From Rhizophagus irregularis (lineage: Eukaryota; Glomeromycota; Glomeromycetes; Glomerales; Glomeraceae): a DNA stretch of 64,000 nucleotides. The DNA is taken from positions 3,348,001-3,412,000 of the forward strand of contig NC_089439.1 in the NCBI RefSeq assembly GCF_026210795.1. Direction: 5' to 3'. Position 1 is the stretch's first letter; each line of letters begins with the position of its first letter. Shown here one piece after another: positions 22,976-33,790 of the stretch. The notes under the pieces are model-generated. The model was not told the origin of the DNA. It searched no databases and saw only the letters and a program-made list of their open reading frames with translations. A program made the position numbers and the translations under genes.

Positions 22976-25535
22976 AGTTTGTATATATATTTAAAATTTT
23001 TAGTTAGAATTTTTCTTTTCTTTTTTTTATTATTATTCTATTTATATATAAAAAAAAATGAACACTGCAAAATATTGTAAATTTATAAAAAAAATTTGGT
23101 ATTCTGAATAACTTGCTTCACCTTTTTTACCAAAAAATGTCGTCTAGTTAAGGAGTCTCCAAGTATGATTTACATTTTTACTCTTTTTTAATTCTGGACG
23201 GAATTTGGAGTAGAATCTGGGTTATTTCTTTTACTCGGTCTGCTGACATGAATGACCGAACTTTAAAAAAAACAATTAGGGTCTAAAAGTTCTAGTTCGT
23301 AATCACAAGGATCGACATTCTCCTTAATAACAATGAATGCAGTGTATAAAATTTGAAGAAATAAAAAATTTAACCGTATTTAAACGGTCCTATAATAAAA
23401 ATTAGCACAAATAAGGATAATTAGAAAGTTCTTTGTGCGTACCAAAATTCATGTGCAAGTACTTTAAATGGGCATAACTTAAGAAAAAAAAAATCGGTAC
23501 AATAAGGTCAATAAAAGGCTTATATAAACCAGAACATGAAAATAATCCCTGAATACGTGCAGATTTATTTGATTCATCTACCATAAAAGGTATAAGGCAA
23601 AAAATCAAGATAGGCGATAAATCAAAATTATCTAATAATCATTCAATTCGCCAAAATTAAGTTTGATTATTTAATTGAATATGATATATTCGGAAATTAT
23701 TTATCGTTCACATGTACTGATGAACAAAATTTCATTCTATTTTCGAACAATTAATATGCTCCGAAAATATCCGTGTAATTTTACACAATCAATTTTTTAA
23801 AGTTTCTTAGTAATCTTATTATGATGACTATATTGTTATCAGCATTCCTTCCATTCCATCAATGATTTTATCAATACACTCAAGCCAATTCTTTAATTTT
23901 AATAGTTATAACTTTACTATAATTTAAAATAAGTTGTTCATTAATAAATTAATATATAGTTCTGTGTTATATGATTGATGAATTTATGTTTATAAAATAT
24001 TGTACTACTATTAATTATCACATTTGGAATAATTTCAGTTGATATTTCTTTGTGTTTATTCCAGCAATTATTAGTAAGGTTCAGGAGAATGAATAAATTA
24101 TCATATTTGGAATACGGTACCTAAAAAAAGAGAACCACTAGAAGGGTATCAAATTGTATTATTTTAATTTGCATGAAAATAAATTTAGCCGTAATCACAA
24201 AAATTTTTTGTCGAATTATATCCGATATAAAAAAAAAATATATATATATATTTTTTTATTCTTGAGCCTTGATTAATTATCATGTCCAAAAATTCATTTA
24301 TAATTAATTATTTGATATCTCGCTGGCTAAATTAATTTTTGATTATACAATTAACACCCACTAATGATGCATCGCTAAAAATATATTCTATATTTTCAAA
24401 TTAATCCTCTTCGTAGATGCATTATATTTTTCAAATGCATGTCTATGATAGGGAGTGCATATATAAAAGAGTTGACTGTAAATTTCGCATACGAAAGTAC
24501 GCCTTCTCAAGGGGAAAGGAAACATAATGAACAGAATGACGAACTGTTTATCTAATAAAGTTACGTTTATTTAAACCCCTGTTTCTTTATTTACTTACCA
24601 GAAAGAAATCTTCTTTCTTTATTTCTTTCATTTTATTAATACCATTGTGTCAAGGAATCGCGTCTCGCTGATTGATTCTATTTGGAGATTTATACTTTAA
24701 TATATTAAACCATACATGGATTGCTATCATGCTCAATTCCGTTTATAATTATTTATTGATTTTCGTATTATAAATTTTTGTGTAAAAGATCTATAGTCAA
24801 ATGGAGCAATTTCGGATAGAATAATATCGTATATTGTTGTCGCGCACGATCTGCAAGAACAATAGGTCATTTATTATGTAATTTCTTACAATGAACGCAT
24901 ATCACGTGCTCAGCGCTATAAAAAATTAAAATACTATTAATAGGTAAAAAATATGGTCTGTTCTAGCAGGATGATGCAAGGGGTAAAGTCATGATTATAA
25001 AGAGTTAAAATAAATAAATAGTAAATAGAAATGTAAGGGAGTTTGTAGAACATATTATAATCAGCTCACTCTATAGTTATCCATATATATACATATAATT
25101 ATGATCACTTTTGATTGCCCCAGATGTAAATAAAAAAAATCCTAAAGATAATCATAAAATCTTAATTCTATGTATTAAAAAATTTTTTTTTGATGACTGA
25201 TAACATTTAATAATTGGTTCAAACCTTGTCAAGTATGCACTCCTTTTAGGAGGAAAATCACATATAAAGGGCATATCGTTTAGATTATTAAATAGGTATC
25301 CTGCTTAATTATTAAATATTCGGAGTAAATGCTTTACACAATAATGTTCTTTCAGCCACACAGATTATGTATCTTCACACAGACCCCAGCATTCATGGAC
25401 AATCAGATCAATTTTTTAAATTAAAATTGAATTTTGTTTACGATATATAAATACGTCGAGTTGTAATTTTTTTTTTTTGTTTTTATATCACAAAGTATCA
25501 TTTTTTTAAAAATAAAAATAAAAAAAGTATACACG
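22976..25535. other. Long intergenic stretch, nothing recognised
   Basis: AT-rich with scattered short frames; the minus frame 23608-23402 has no motif. At 24463-24475, GAGTTGACTGTA matches one end of the 4225-5185 pogo-type element and is preceded by AGGGAGTGCATATATAAAA, so it may be a lone, truncated element end. Confidence 0.35.
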
Positions 25536-25772
25536 ATGTCTTCTTCAAATCCAACTGTAGTAATTAATAATTATGGTCCGATGCGAAGAATAAGACGAAA
25601 TGGCTACAGACAAAGGAACACAAATGGAGTATATCATCGAAGAAATATTCAATTAAATGTATCTGATACTAGTCAGGAAGATACATTGAACCGAATCGTA
25701 AATTTTCCACGTCAACAGGGTGTAAACAATCAGCTGGTTGATCAATTCTTTAACGGCTCCTCATTTTGGTAA
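25536..25772 (+). CDS. Small basic protein, 78 aa, paralog A
   Basis: The 78-aa frame starts MSSSNPT, has an Arg-rich middle (MRRIRRNGYRQRN, then YHRRN) and ends QLVDQFFNGSSFW. I do not recognise a named family. It is supported by a clear paralog at 45051-45287: same length (78 aa), same Ser-rich start, Arg-rich centre, a helix-like (I/S)xEETL stretch at the same place, and the shared end DQFFNGSxF. Both genes have a TATATAA-type box about 80-95 bases before the ATG (here GATATATAAATACG near 25442). The basic composition could mean nucleic-acid binding or a nuclear or nucleolar place; that is speculation. No signal peptide or membrane segment. Single exon. Confidence 0.6.
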   Translation: MSSSNPTVVINNYGPMRRIRRNGYRQRNTNGVYHRRNIQLNVSDTSQEDTLNRIVNFPRQQGVNNQLVDQFFNGSSFW

Positions 25773-25953
25773 TGCACTGTTTTAAATAAAACAAACATAT
25801 TTTTATTTTTATATTTGTCTTAATAATATTTTTAATAATTATAATCAATAAATATTTCAGAATTACGTAATCCGACTTGTACGACTCTTGTATGGCTGTT
25901 AAAAATATAAATTTATAGAATTTAGATTAGATATTTATCATAGAACAAATATA

Positions 25954-26138
25954 CAGTCGATCCCCTCTATAGGCACACTCAGATATAATCACACCCTCCT
26001 TTATAAGCACATTTACGTTAGCCCCAAGTTACTAATAAATTTATTAAAAAAAACACCCTCTTTTATAGTATTAGTATTTTTATAATCACATCATATTTTT
26101 TTGGTCCCAAGGGGTGTGCCTATAGAGGGGGTCGACTG
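25954..26138. mobile_element. pogo/Tc1-mariner-type MITE, 185 bp
   Basis: The ends CAGTCGATCCCCTCTATAGG and, in reverse complement, CAGTCGACCCCCTCTATAGG differ at one base over 20. TA flanks both sides (25952-25953, 26139-26140). The terminal sequence resembles the 961-bp element at 4225 (CAGTC(A/G)A..CCCTCTATAG), so they likely share a transposase source. It has no coding potential. It lies about 180 bases after the 78-aa gene. Confidence 0.9.
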
Positions 26139-26677
26139 TATATGAATAAATATTGTTGCTATTATTATAATCATTTGTAAATTATGATAATTATTATACT
26201 CTTCTTTCAATAAAAATTAATTTAAAGTGTTAAATTTTCGATTATTTAAGCATATTTCAGATATGAATATATAAATCCTATAAAGTATTGCCCTATAAAA
26301 AATTTTTATCAGAATATTTTCCATTATTTCTCCGTGGTTTCCGTAAAAATTTCATGAAAATATGATACATTCACAGATATCCGTGTTAGCAAGATTAAAA
26401 TTTCCATGATTTAAGGCCATAAATACCCATGAAAATGATACATTCACAAAAAAAACATGAAACGATAAAATACGGATCAACGTTTTTTACAAGGTTGTTA
26501 GTTTTTGGAATAAAAACCAGAAAAATGATCATTTATTTGAGTTTTTCCCAGATTTAAACAATATGAACCAATATGGGTTATAATGTCAGAAAGCTAAATA
26601 TAAATAATCTTAATAATGCAAAAAAATTAATCGCAATCGCGCGCGTAATAATATTTAATATTTGTTAGGGCAGTGAC

Positions 26678-26791
26678 GCAAATGTATCGTTCTTATACGT
26701 GTACGACATACTATCTTATACGACCTATATTATGTGACATATACGTCGTATAAGAACATAGCACCTGATCGTATAAGAACGATACATTTGC
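26678..26791. mobile_element. MULE-type MITE, 114 bp
   Basis: The inverted ends GCAAATGTATCGTTCTTATA and the matching right end are perfect over 20 bases. They are flanked by a perfect 9-base duplication GGCAGTGAC (26669-26677, 26792-26800), the length expected for Mutator-like elements. The whole element folds on itself. Confidence 0.88.
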
Positions 26792-26940
26792 GGCAGTGAC
26801 ATTTATTACGTAATATTTAAGGGGGTGGGTATAATAAATGGATATTACGTAATAAATGTATAATCCCGAACCCGTGGTGGCTCTTCTGGATCTATAATCC
26901 CGCACGGCCGCACCAGTGGTGGCTCCTTTCTGGATCTATA

Positions 26941-27140
26941 ATCCCGCACCCGAGGTGATGTTTATTGTCACGTGTCACGTGACCGTGAGGAACGCGTTGT
27001 TTATATTTATCTCAGCGACTTGAAATTTTTTTGCAGTCTGATCTCTATTTGTCACACATTATTTGCCACACCTTGGACGGGTTGGGACGGGTTTCTGTTA
27101 CTAAAAATAGTAAAGTCCGGTTACACCACGGGTGCGGGAT
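26941..27140. mobile_element. Small TIR element, TAATCCCGCACCCG ends
   Basis: TAATCCCGCACCCG at 26939-26952 is matched by CGGGTGCGGGATTA at 27129-27142, a perfect 14-base inverted pair whose outermost TA could be the target duplication. Just outside the left end, two extra partial copies of a TATAATCCCG...GTGGTGGCTC unit (from 26859 and 26893) form a short tandem repeat. The flank at 26800-26860 also contains a TATTACGTAATA dyad. Confidence 0.5.
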
Positions 27141-27153
27141 TAACTGCTCTCAG

Positions 27154-27266
27154 GCAAAAGTATCATTCTTGATAGACATGAGGTATTATTCTTGATAGAC
27201 TTTACTGTAAAATATATTATGCATATCAAGATTCTCCTGCATATCTATCAAGAATGATATTTTTGC
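27154..27266. mobile_element. MULE-type MITE, 113 bp, relative of 26678-26791
   Basis: The left end GCAAAAGTATCATTCTTGAT and the reverse complement of the right end, GCAAAAATATCATTCTTGAT, differ at one base. The ends resemble those of the MITE at 26678 (GCAAATGTATCGTTCTTATA). The flanking 9 bases TGCTCTCAG and TGCTCGCAT agree at 7 of 9, an aged duplication. Confidence 0.7.
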
Positions 27267-27269
27267 TGC

Positions 27270-28690
27270 TCGCATCTCAGTTCTGATGGCCAATCCATGA
27301 AGATTTTTATGGCTAATCCATTTCCGGTTAATTAAATTTTGATTGATTTAATACTGATATTTTGATATTGTCATGTGATTGATGATCTTGCCAATTTATA
27401 ACACGTAAATAAAAACGCATATTCGTCATTATACATATGTCGATTAATTACAAATTAATTTGCTCATTACTAATTCAAAATTTTGCACCATGAAATTCTT
27501 ACCGCTATCATCGATCTAAAAATTTTTGAATATTTATTTATTGATCACATATAAATTCTCGAACTGAATTAAATTTATATCATAATATCATAATATCTAC
27601 ATCATTTTTCAAAAATATATCCGGAATTAGCCAATCAGAATTTATTTTGTCACGTCGTGCTCATAACTCCTCGAATTTAGTAAATTATAATTTTTTGAAT
27701 TATTTATTTATTAACAAAATATTAAAGCATTGCAGGCCGTGTATTACGGATTGAATCAAAGTATTACGGGACGGAATTGAATACAATAACAAATGTAAAA
27801 ATTTTTTTATATACTACTGATATAAAAGTAACGAACTTAAATTTACTAATTCACATTATAAAGAAACATATATGATATCAAAATTATTTTATTGCATAAT
27901 TACACGCATTATATCGAGAGATAATAAATTTCGGGATAATGATTTTCCACAGATTCAAAATCCTGACACTTTACCCCAACACTTTACCCCAACACTTAAT
28001 ATCTTCATGAATACAAAAAAAAAAAGAATTTAAAAATAATTTATTACTAATAAACTAACAGTAAATAAGAGTAAATATTCAGGTGTATTTTTCGCGGCGT
28101 GTTTTTTAGTATACAGTGCGTTCATAACCCCTCATAGTTTCAGATCAGAAAAGGGGTTTTATTAGTGTTTTATTTTTGAAAGTAATAATATTTGTTTTAT
28201 AACATATTTTTTGCTTTAGAATGTTCGAAGATTCTTAAATTGTGTATCAAGTAAAGTTTAAAAAAGTTTGATGGTTACACTTATTCGGAACTTCGAGCCG
28301 AATAAGAAAGGTAGCTTGTTATATTAGGTAAATCAAATTTGATTGGTTGATCCGGGCTCCGCAGTGCCGAAGAACTATTAATTAACTATTGCTCGATGGT
28401 TATTCGTGCAACATCTGTACGTCAATGTTCTTATCAAGAGGGGAGGAATTTGGTGAAACTCTTCACAACATATAAATTTAGGGTATCGACAATAACGATT
28501 AATGGCGAAATCTCTTTAAAAAAAAAAGATTAATAGATGTCGCTGCAATACTCCTGAATAAAACGTATGACAATTATGACAATGTAAACTTTAATGTCAT
28601 ATACAGTATATATAAGTATTTAACCAAAATTTATAAATATATTGAAAGTTTATAATCTTTTCATTTTTTTTTTTAGCTTAACGTGATAAA
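27270..28690. other. Intergenic upstream of kinase gene 2
   Basis: No gene or repeat recognised. The last 60 bases before the ATG at 28691 are T-rich with ATATACAGTATATATAAG near 28600 as a possible TATA region. Confidence 0.35.
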
Positions 28691-31211
28691 ATGGCACTTA
28701 TAAATGCAAATGAGGAAAATTCAAATTCTTTTGATCCTACACCAAAATTAAAAACTAGTCCTATACCAATTCTATTTATTACTTGCATCGGATGTAATCA
28801 GAATTGTTTTAATTGTAACGATAAATACACTCATACTCTTATTGGTCACCAAAGATATTGCAAGAAATGTTTAACACGCTATATTAATGATACTAATGAT
28901 TCATACTTAGATGCAACTATACGTATGAATTCTGAGTGTGATCAACATAGGAACAAAGAATTATTTACACAAAATATTCAGGAATGGTGTGTAAATTGTT
29001 CAAGAATTTCATTATTTAAGCAAATATGTTTTGGTCATTATCATACCGGTGAACTTTCTGATTGTGAAAAATATTGTAAATTATGTGGAAACATATCGGC
29101 TGATTGGAAAAATCAAGCCAATTAATATTTAAGCTCAGTTGATGGGTTCATTATATAACTGATGGGTTACTTATTGTCATTTAGCATATAAAATTATGGG
29201 AGGCTTTTCTGATCAGCCGATATGAATTAGTTTATAATGATAGTCAAAATACTTTACAAGTATGTCCAGATTGTTATCAAATTTCTTTTGGATGGATTGA
29301 ATCTATCCCAATTCTTTATTTACCATGGTGGGATGCTAATACCAGTTGTATAGCTTGTGGATTAAGATTAGTATATAAATCACCTTGTCAAAAATATTGT
29401 GTACAATGTTATATAATCTATATTGGATGTAGATATTGCTTAACTACAAATATTATTTTCGGCTTTACAGATCAATCTCAATGTAAAAAATGTAAAAGAA
29501 TATTATCAAATACTGTTGACATTTCAAATATATATACCAGCAGTGGAAATGATGATTTAGACCATTTTCTATATGGTCTAAGATCTAACTTTTATAATAA
29601 TTTACAATTAGCTGAACTTACTGATCATGTAAAAAAGATTGGTAACCCATTGGATATTTATGAATTGGTTCGTGAAAAATATAAGAATATTCAACCAGAG
29701 CCAATGATGGAGTGGATACCATATTCTCAAATAAAAAATTTAAAAGAAATAACAAGTGGAGGCTTTAGTATTATATATCGAGCAACTTGGGAAAATGGTC
29801 CAATAAATGATTTAGGCAATTCTAGAAATAAAAATGAAACTGTTGCTGTAAAAAGATTTAAGAAATTTGTTATCAGTAAACATTTTATAAATGAGGTATG
29901 AGGTATTAATTTATCCTGTTTTTTAAATTATTTTTAACTTAATATTTTATTAAAACTTTTTTTAAAATTTATAGGTGAAATCAAATTATTATTGTTATAG
30001 ATATAAACATCACCTCATTAGATCTTATGGCTTTACAAAAGTCCCTGACTCAGAGGATTATATGTTAGTGATGAAATATGCATCAGGGGGAGATTTACAT
30101 AATTATTTAAAAAATAATTTTACAGATCTAACATGGAATAAAGAAAAATTGTATATTTTATGGCAAATTTCAGAAGGGTATTTATAATTTAAATGTAATA
30201 ATTTATATTTGTAATAAATATTAAATTGATAATTCTTTTTTATTTCAGTCTCGAAAGTATCCACAAATCAAATTTTATTCATAGAGATATTCACAGTGGT
30301 AATATACTACTTGATTTAAACAGTTCAGAATTAAGATATCAATGGAAAATTGCAGATTTAGGATTATCACATCCTGAAAATATTTTATTGAATAATGAAA
30401 TATATGGAGTAATACCATATATTGCACCGGAAATATTTAAAACTACTGCTACATTTTCTAAAAAATCTGATGTATATAGTATGGGTATGATTATGTGGGA
30501 ACTTACAACAGGTTGCAAACCTTTTGATAATATTGGACATGATTACGCACTTGTTTATCAAATTATTGATGGTATACGACCTGCAATTACAGAAGATACA
30601 CCAGAGTGTTTTGCTAATCTAATGAATAGTTGTTGGAGCTCTGATCCTCAAGAAAGACCAACTATGAAAAAAATTCGTAAAATTCTTGGTAGTTGGTATT
30701 TTAGAAATAAAAATATTGAGCAATTTAATAAGGCTGAAATAAAAAGAAGAGAGTTAATAAATTCAAAGAAGCTCGGTCCTCACTTTACTGTAGAACGCCA
30801 TTCAGAAGCTATATATACAAGTAGGTCATTACAAGAATACATTACAAAAGCTTATGAATTTGACATTAATAATACCCCAAGGTACATAAATAAGTTTGAT
30901 AAGCAAAGCAGTATTAAAATAAATTATATATTAATCCGATTTTATATTATTCAGTTCATCTAGTCCAAGTTTAAATTTTACAATCCAAAATCCATCAACG
31001 ACTCATAACCAAAATGCAATTAATACTAATAGATTAATTATTTCAAGAAAACGTAAAATTGAAGAATCAAATGTTGAAATTCATGATAATGGTAGTAAGT
31101 ATTTGTAAATATATTGTATATTGTTTCATTACTTTATATTCATACACGTTAATCTTTTGGTTTACTTAAATTTATTCAGGAAAGTGCATTAAAATTAATA
31201 AAAGTCAATAA
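28691..31211 (+). pseudogene. Cys-rich TKL-type protein kinase 2, exon interrupted by a MITE
   Basis: Paralog of kinase 1. Exons: 28691 to about 29091, then (after a 133-bp insertion) about 29225-29895, 29975-30177, 30249-30881, 30955-31094 and 31180-31211. The Cys-rich N-terminal part (CFNC, CKKC, CVNC, CKLC, CPDC, CIAC, CRYC, CKKC) and kinase domain correspond closely: VAVK lysine, HRDIHSGN, DLG, APE and DVYSMGMIMWE. The glycine loop is worn, with SGGFSIIY where kinase 1 has RGGFGTVY. It keeps a Ser/Pro-rich tail with basic SRKRKIEES and a short last exon. Unlike kinase 1 it has no intron in the SLQ(E/G)YITKAYE segment. The insertion brings an in-frame stop at 29123, so unless spliced out it yields only a 144-aa zinc-rich stub. 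Otherwise the frame is open from 29225, suggesting a recent insertion. Confidence 0.8.
29092..29224. mobile_element. 133-bp inverted-repeat MITE inside kinase 2 exon
   Basis: The left end CATATCGGCTGAT and right end ATCAGCCGATATG are perfect inverted repeats of 13 bases; similarity continues as GAAAA(A/G). Comparison with kinase 1 shows that homologous protein stops just left of it (CKLCGN) and resumes just right of it (ELVYNDSQNT), so it is an insertion. No clear target duplication apart from AA on both sides. Family not identified. Confidence 0.75.
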
Positions 31212-31690
31212 AGCAAAACAAGCGAATAAATTTTATATTTACTATAACGATTATTCATTATATTTTATATATCATTATTGTATTTGTATATTTAAGTATA
31301 ATTGTGAATAAAATACTTCATTATTTTTAATTTTTTGGTAGTATCATTACAATATTTATATCTTAAAATATGGAATATAAAACATTTTTGAAAAGGCAGT
31401 ATAATGTAATTTTAGGCATTGTACATTTCGGACTATCTACAGTAAGTCATTATGTGTATTTAGTAAGTAGCATAATGCTGCGTTGATGATTCTAATCAGA
31501 CGTAAAATCGTACTCCCCTATTTTTCATAGTGAAAAAGTTTTAAAATAAAATTACTCTCACGCCAAAAGACCCGGATACAATAGATACAATATACGGATT
31601 AAAAATGTTAATCAGTTCCGGTAGAATTAGGTTAATTTTGGCTATGTATCTCATCAAAATACCTATGGGTAATTCAATGTGGTACGGCAA
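31212..31690. other. Intergenic, nothing recognised
   Basis: Spacer after kinase 2 with a T-rich 3' region; no frame or repeat supported. Confidence 0.35.
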
Positions 31691-31699
31691 TCACGTGAT

Positions 31700-32345
31700 A
31701 TGGCGCTTCATTATGAAGTCAAATTTGGATTGATCCTTTTCTGTATATATTTAAATAAAGCAACCATAGATATTTCCTATTTCGCTGTACTCGCGAAGAT
31801 GGAATTTTTTACATGCTGAGTATTCCCTTTCATTGTTAAGCCGATTTTAGACTGATTTTTTCTTACATATTTTCTATGCCTAAGTAAAAACAAAGATAAT
31901 AATAAAAGTTTGTTTATAAAGAAAGTTTACTATAAATATTTCTTATTTCGTTGGACAAATTTTTACGTTCTAATTAAGTCATTTGGTTGAAATAATTTAT
32001 ATAATGGATACGGCTGTTTTCTTTATAAAGCCCAAATTGATTGTTTACTTCTTAATATGATATATAAATTTCTTCGTCGACTATAAATATTCCTATTACA
32101 CCGGGCTCTTTTTCATTGTAAAGAAGCTAAATTTGGATTTATTTCTTATATATTTTTCTATGCTTAAAAATAAATCATTTTCAATATAGAAATGTAGCTT
32201 GCAGAAGTTTCTCTTAACTATAATTTACTTACGTACAGGGTAAATCATTTGGTTGAATGAAGTTAATAACAGATACGGCGTTTGTCATTGCTAAGACAAA
32301 TTTAAATTCATTCATTCTTTTCTATATATATATAAGTAAAGCTTA
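31700..32345 (+). repeat. Degenerate tandem copies of a promoter-like block before Sel1 gene
   Basis: The block (G/A)AAATTTGGATT-ATTC-TTTCT-TATATATTT-TATG/AAATAAAGC recurs at about 31722, 31845, 32125 and 32300; the last copy is directly before the Sel1 ATG and contains TATATATATAAG. A companion block GTCATTTGGTTGAA...GATACGGC recurs at about 31978-32013 and 32239-32280. The 5' flank of this gene has therefore been duplicated several times and then diverged. Confidence 0.55.
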
Positions 32346-32402
32346 TACAGAAAATTTTTGCAAAATTCAAATTCAAATTTCAAATTTATTAAAATTATTA
32401 AA

Positions 32403-33644
32403 ATGTCACATTATTCGTCAATTATCAATATTTCTAAGAGTGATGAAAATTTATTAAAAGAGTTTGTGAGAGATTTTTATCATAAAATTTTAGAAATAAA
32501 AGATTTTCATAATACATTTGAAAATAATTTATGCGATTGGATAAAAAACATTAGCAAGAATAAAACAATTTTAAAATTAATGCAGTATCATAAAGAAAAT
32601 TCTTATTTTACTAGTATCATTGGATTTTTTTATCAACATGGTATTGATTGTATTATTGATAGAAATAAAGCACTAGAATTGTATTTATTAGCTGTTAATA
32701 ATGAGAACTCTTTAAAACAAAAATGTATAAATTCAAATTTATTAAATGGAAATAATGATGAATTTTATGATACATTACAATACATTAATGTTATTATCGG
32801 AAAATGTTTATTATCATTGTTTTATTATAAAGATATTATATTAGATGATAGAGTAAAGTATTTTGAATCTGCTAGAAAAGGTGATTCGATTGCTCAGTAT
32901 AATTTAGGATATTGCTACCAATATGGTAAAGGAATAGCGATAGATTACAACGAAGCATTTAAATGGTACACTAAATCAGCCAATAATGGGTGTGCTGAAG
33001 GTCAAAATAATTTAGGAAATTTTTATTTTTATGGAAGAGGGATAACAATAGATTATAAAAAAGCATTTGAGTTGTATTTCAAATCGGCTAAAAATGGATA
33101 CAATTTAGGTCAATATAATTTAGGATATTGTTATCAATATGGTAAAGGAGTAAGAAAAAATTACAATAAAGCATTTAAATGGTATTCTAGATCAGCTAAT
33201 AATGGATGTGCTTTGGCTCAAAATAATTTAGGAAATTGTTATTATTATGGAAGAGGAGTACTAGTAATAAAAAATGATAAAAAAGCATTTGAGTTGTATT
33301 TTAAATCGGCTGAAAATGGGTATAGTTTAGGTCAATGTAATTTGGGATATTGTTATCAATATGGTAAAGGAATAGAAAAAAATTACTATGAAGCATTTAA
33401 ATGGTATTCTAGATCAGCTAATAATGGATGTGCTTTGGCTCAAAATAATTTAGCTTATTGTTATGAGAACGGAATTGGAACAGAAAAAGATTTTAATAAA
33501 GCATTTGAGTTATATTCCAAATCAGCCAATAATGGATGTGCTTTGGCTCAAAATAATTTAGCTTATTGTTATAAGTACGGAATTGGAACAGAAAAAGATT
33601 TTAATAAAGCACTTGAATTATATGCGAATATGCCAATAATATAA
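32403..33644 (+). CDS. Sel1-repeat protein 1, 3' end lost
   Basis: Single exon of 413 aa from the ATG at 32403 (MSHYSSIINISKSDENLLKEF), the start that matches the paralogs. Residues 1-150 form a helical N-terminal part typical of Glomeromycotina Sel1 proteins (DFYHKILEIKDFHNTFENNL, LGFFYQHGIDC-like). From about 160, seven Sel1-like repeats of about 36 residues follow, with consensus (A/G)QxNLGxCYxYGxG..KDYxKAFxWYxKSANNG. Repeats 3-4 and 5-6 are near-identical pairs, a two-repeat duplication. The reading frame ends abruptly (ALELYANMPII) within a repeat, while out-of-frame homology to the normal C-terminus continues to about 33780, so a small frameshift removed the last one or two repeats and end cap. 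Sel1 repeats form solenoids that scaffold protein complexes; partners unknown. Confidence 0.88.
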   Translation: MSHYSSIINISKSDENLLKEFVRDFYHKILEIKDFHNTFENNLCDWIKNISKNKTILKLMQYHKENSYFTSIIGFFYQHGIDCIIDRNKALELYLLAVNNENSLKQKCINSNLLNGNNDEFYDTLQYINVIIGKCLLSLFYYKDIILDDRVKYFESARKGDSIAQYNLGYCYQYGKGIAIDYNEAFKWYTKSANNGCAEGQNNLGNFYFYGRGITIDYKKAFELYFKSAKNGYNLGQYNLGYCYQYGKGVRKNYNKAFKWYSRSANNGCALAQNNLGNCYYYGRGVLVIKNDKKAFELYFKSAENGYSLGQCNLGYCYQYGKGIEKNYYEAFKWYSRSANNGCALAQNNLAYCYENGIGTEKDFNKAFELYSKSANNGCALAQNNLAYCYKYGIGTEKDFNKALELYANMPII

Positions 33645-33790
33645 TTTAATTATTGCTATGAGAATGTAATTGGAACCAATAAGACATTAATGGAGCATTT
33701 AAATGAGGTATTTTGCAAATTATATTGAAGAAGTGATTATATAGTATAAAAAAGTCTCAGATAATGGAATTAATTTACTGAACTAAAATA
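33645..33790 (+). pseudogene. Out-of-frame 3' remnant of Sel1 gene 1
   Basis: Right after the stop, homology to Sel1 paralogs continues in other frames: NYCYENVIGTN, then a scrap corresponding to the IEEAVIWYKxxSDNG end (33725-33780). It shows that gene 1 was once longer. Confidence 0.65.

Noticed and set aside
23402-23608. 68-aa minus frame
   Set aside because: No motif, alternative start, isolated in AT-rich DNA.
24463-24475. GAGTTGACTGTA as an end of a third pogo-type element
   Set aside because: No opposite inverted end found nearby; kept only as a possible lone end.
26972-27172. 66-aa plus frame
   Set aside because: Spans two inverted-repeat elements; no protein-like features.
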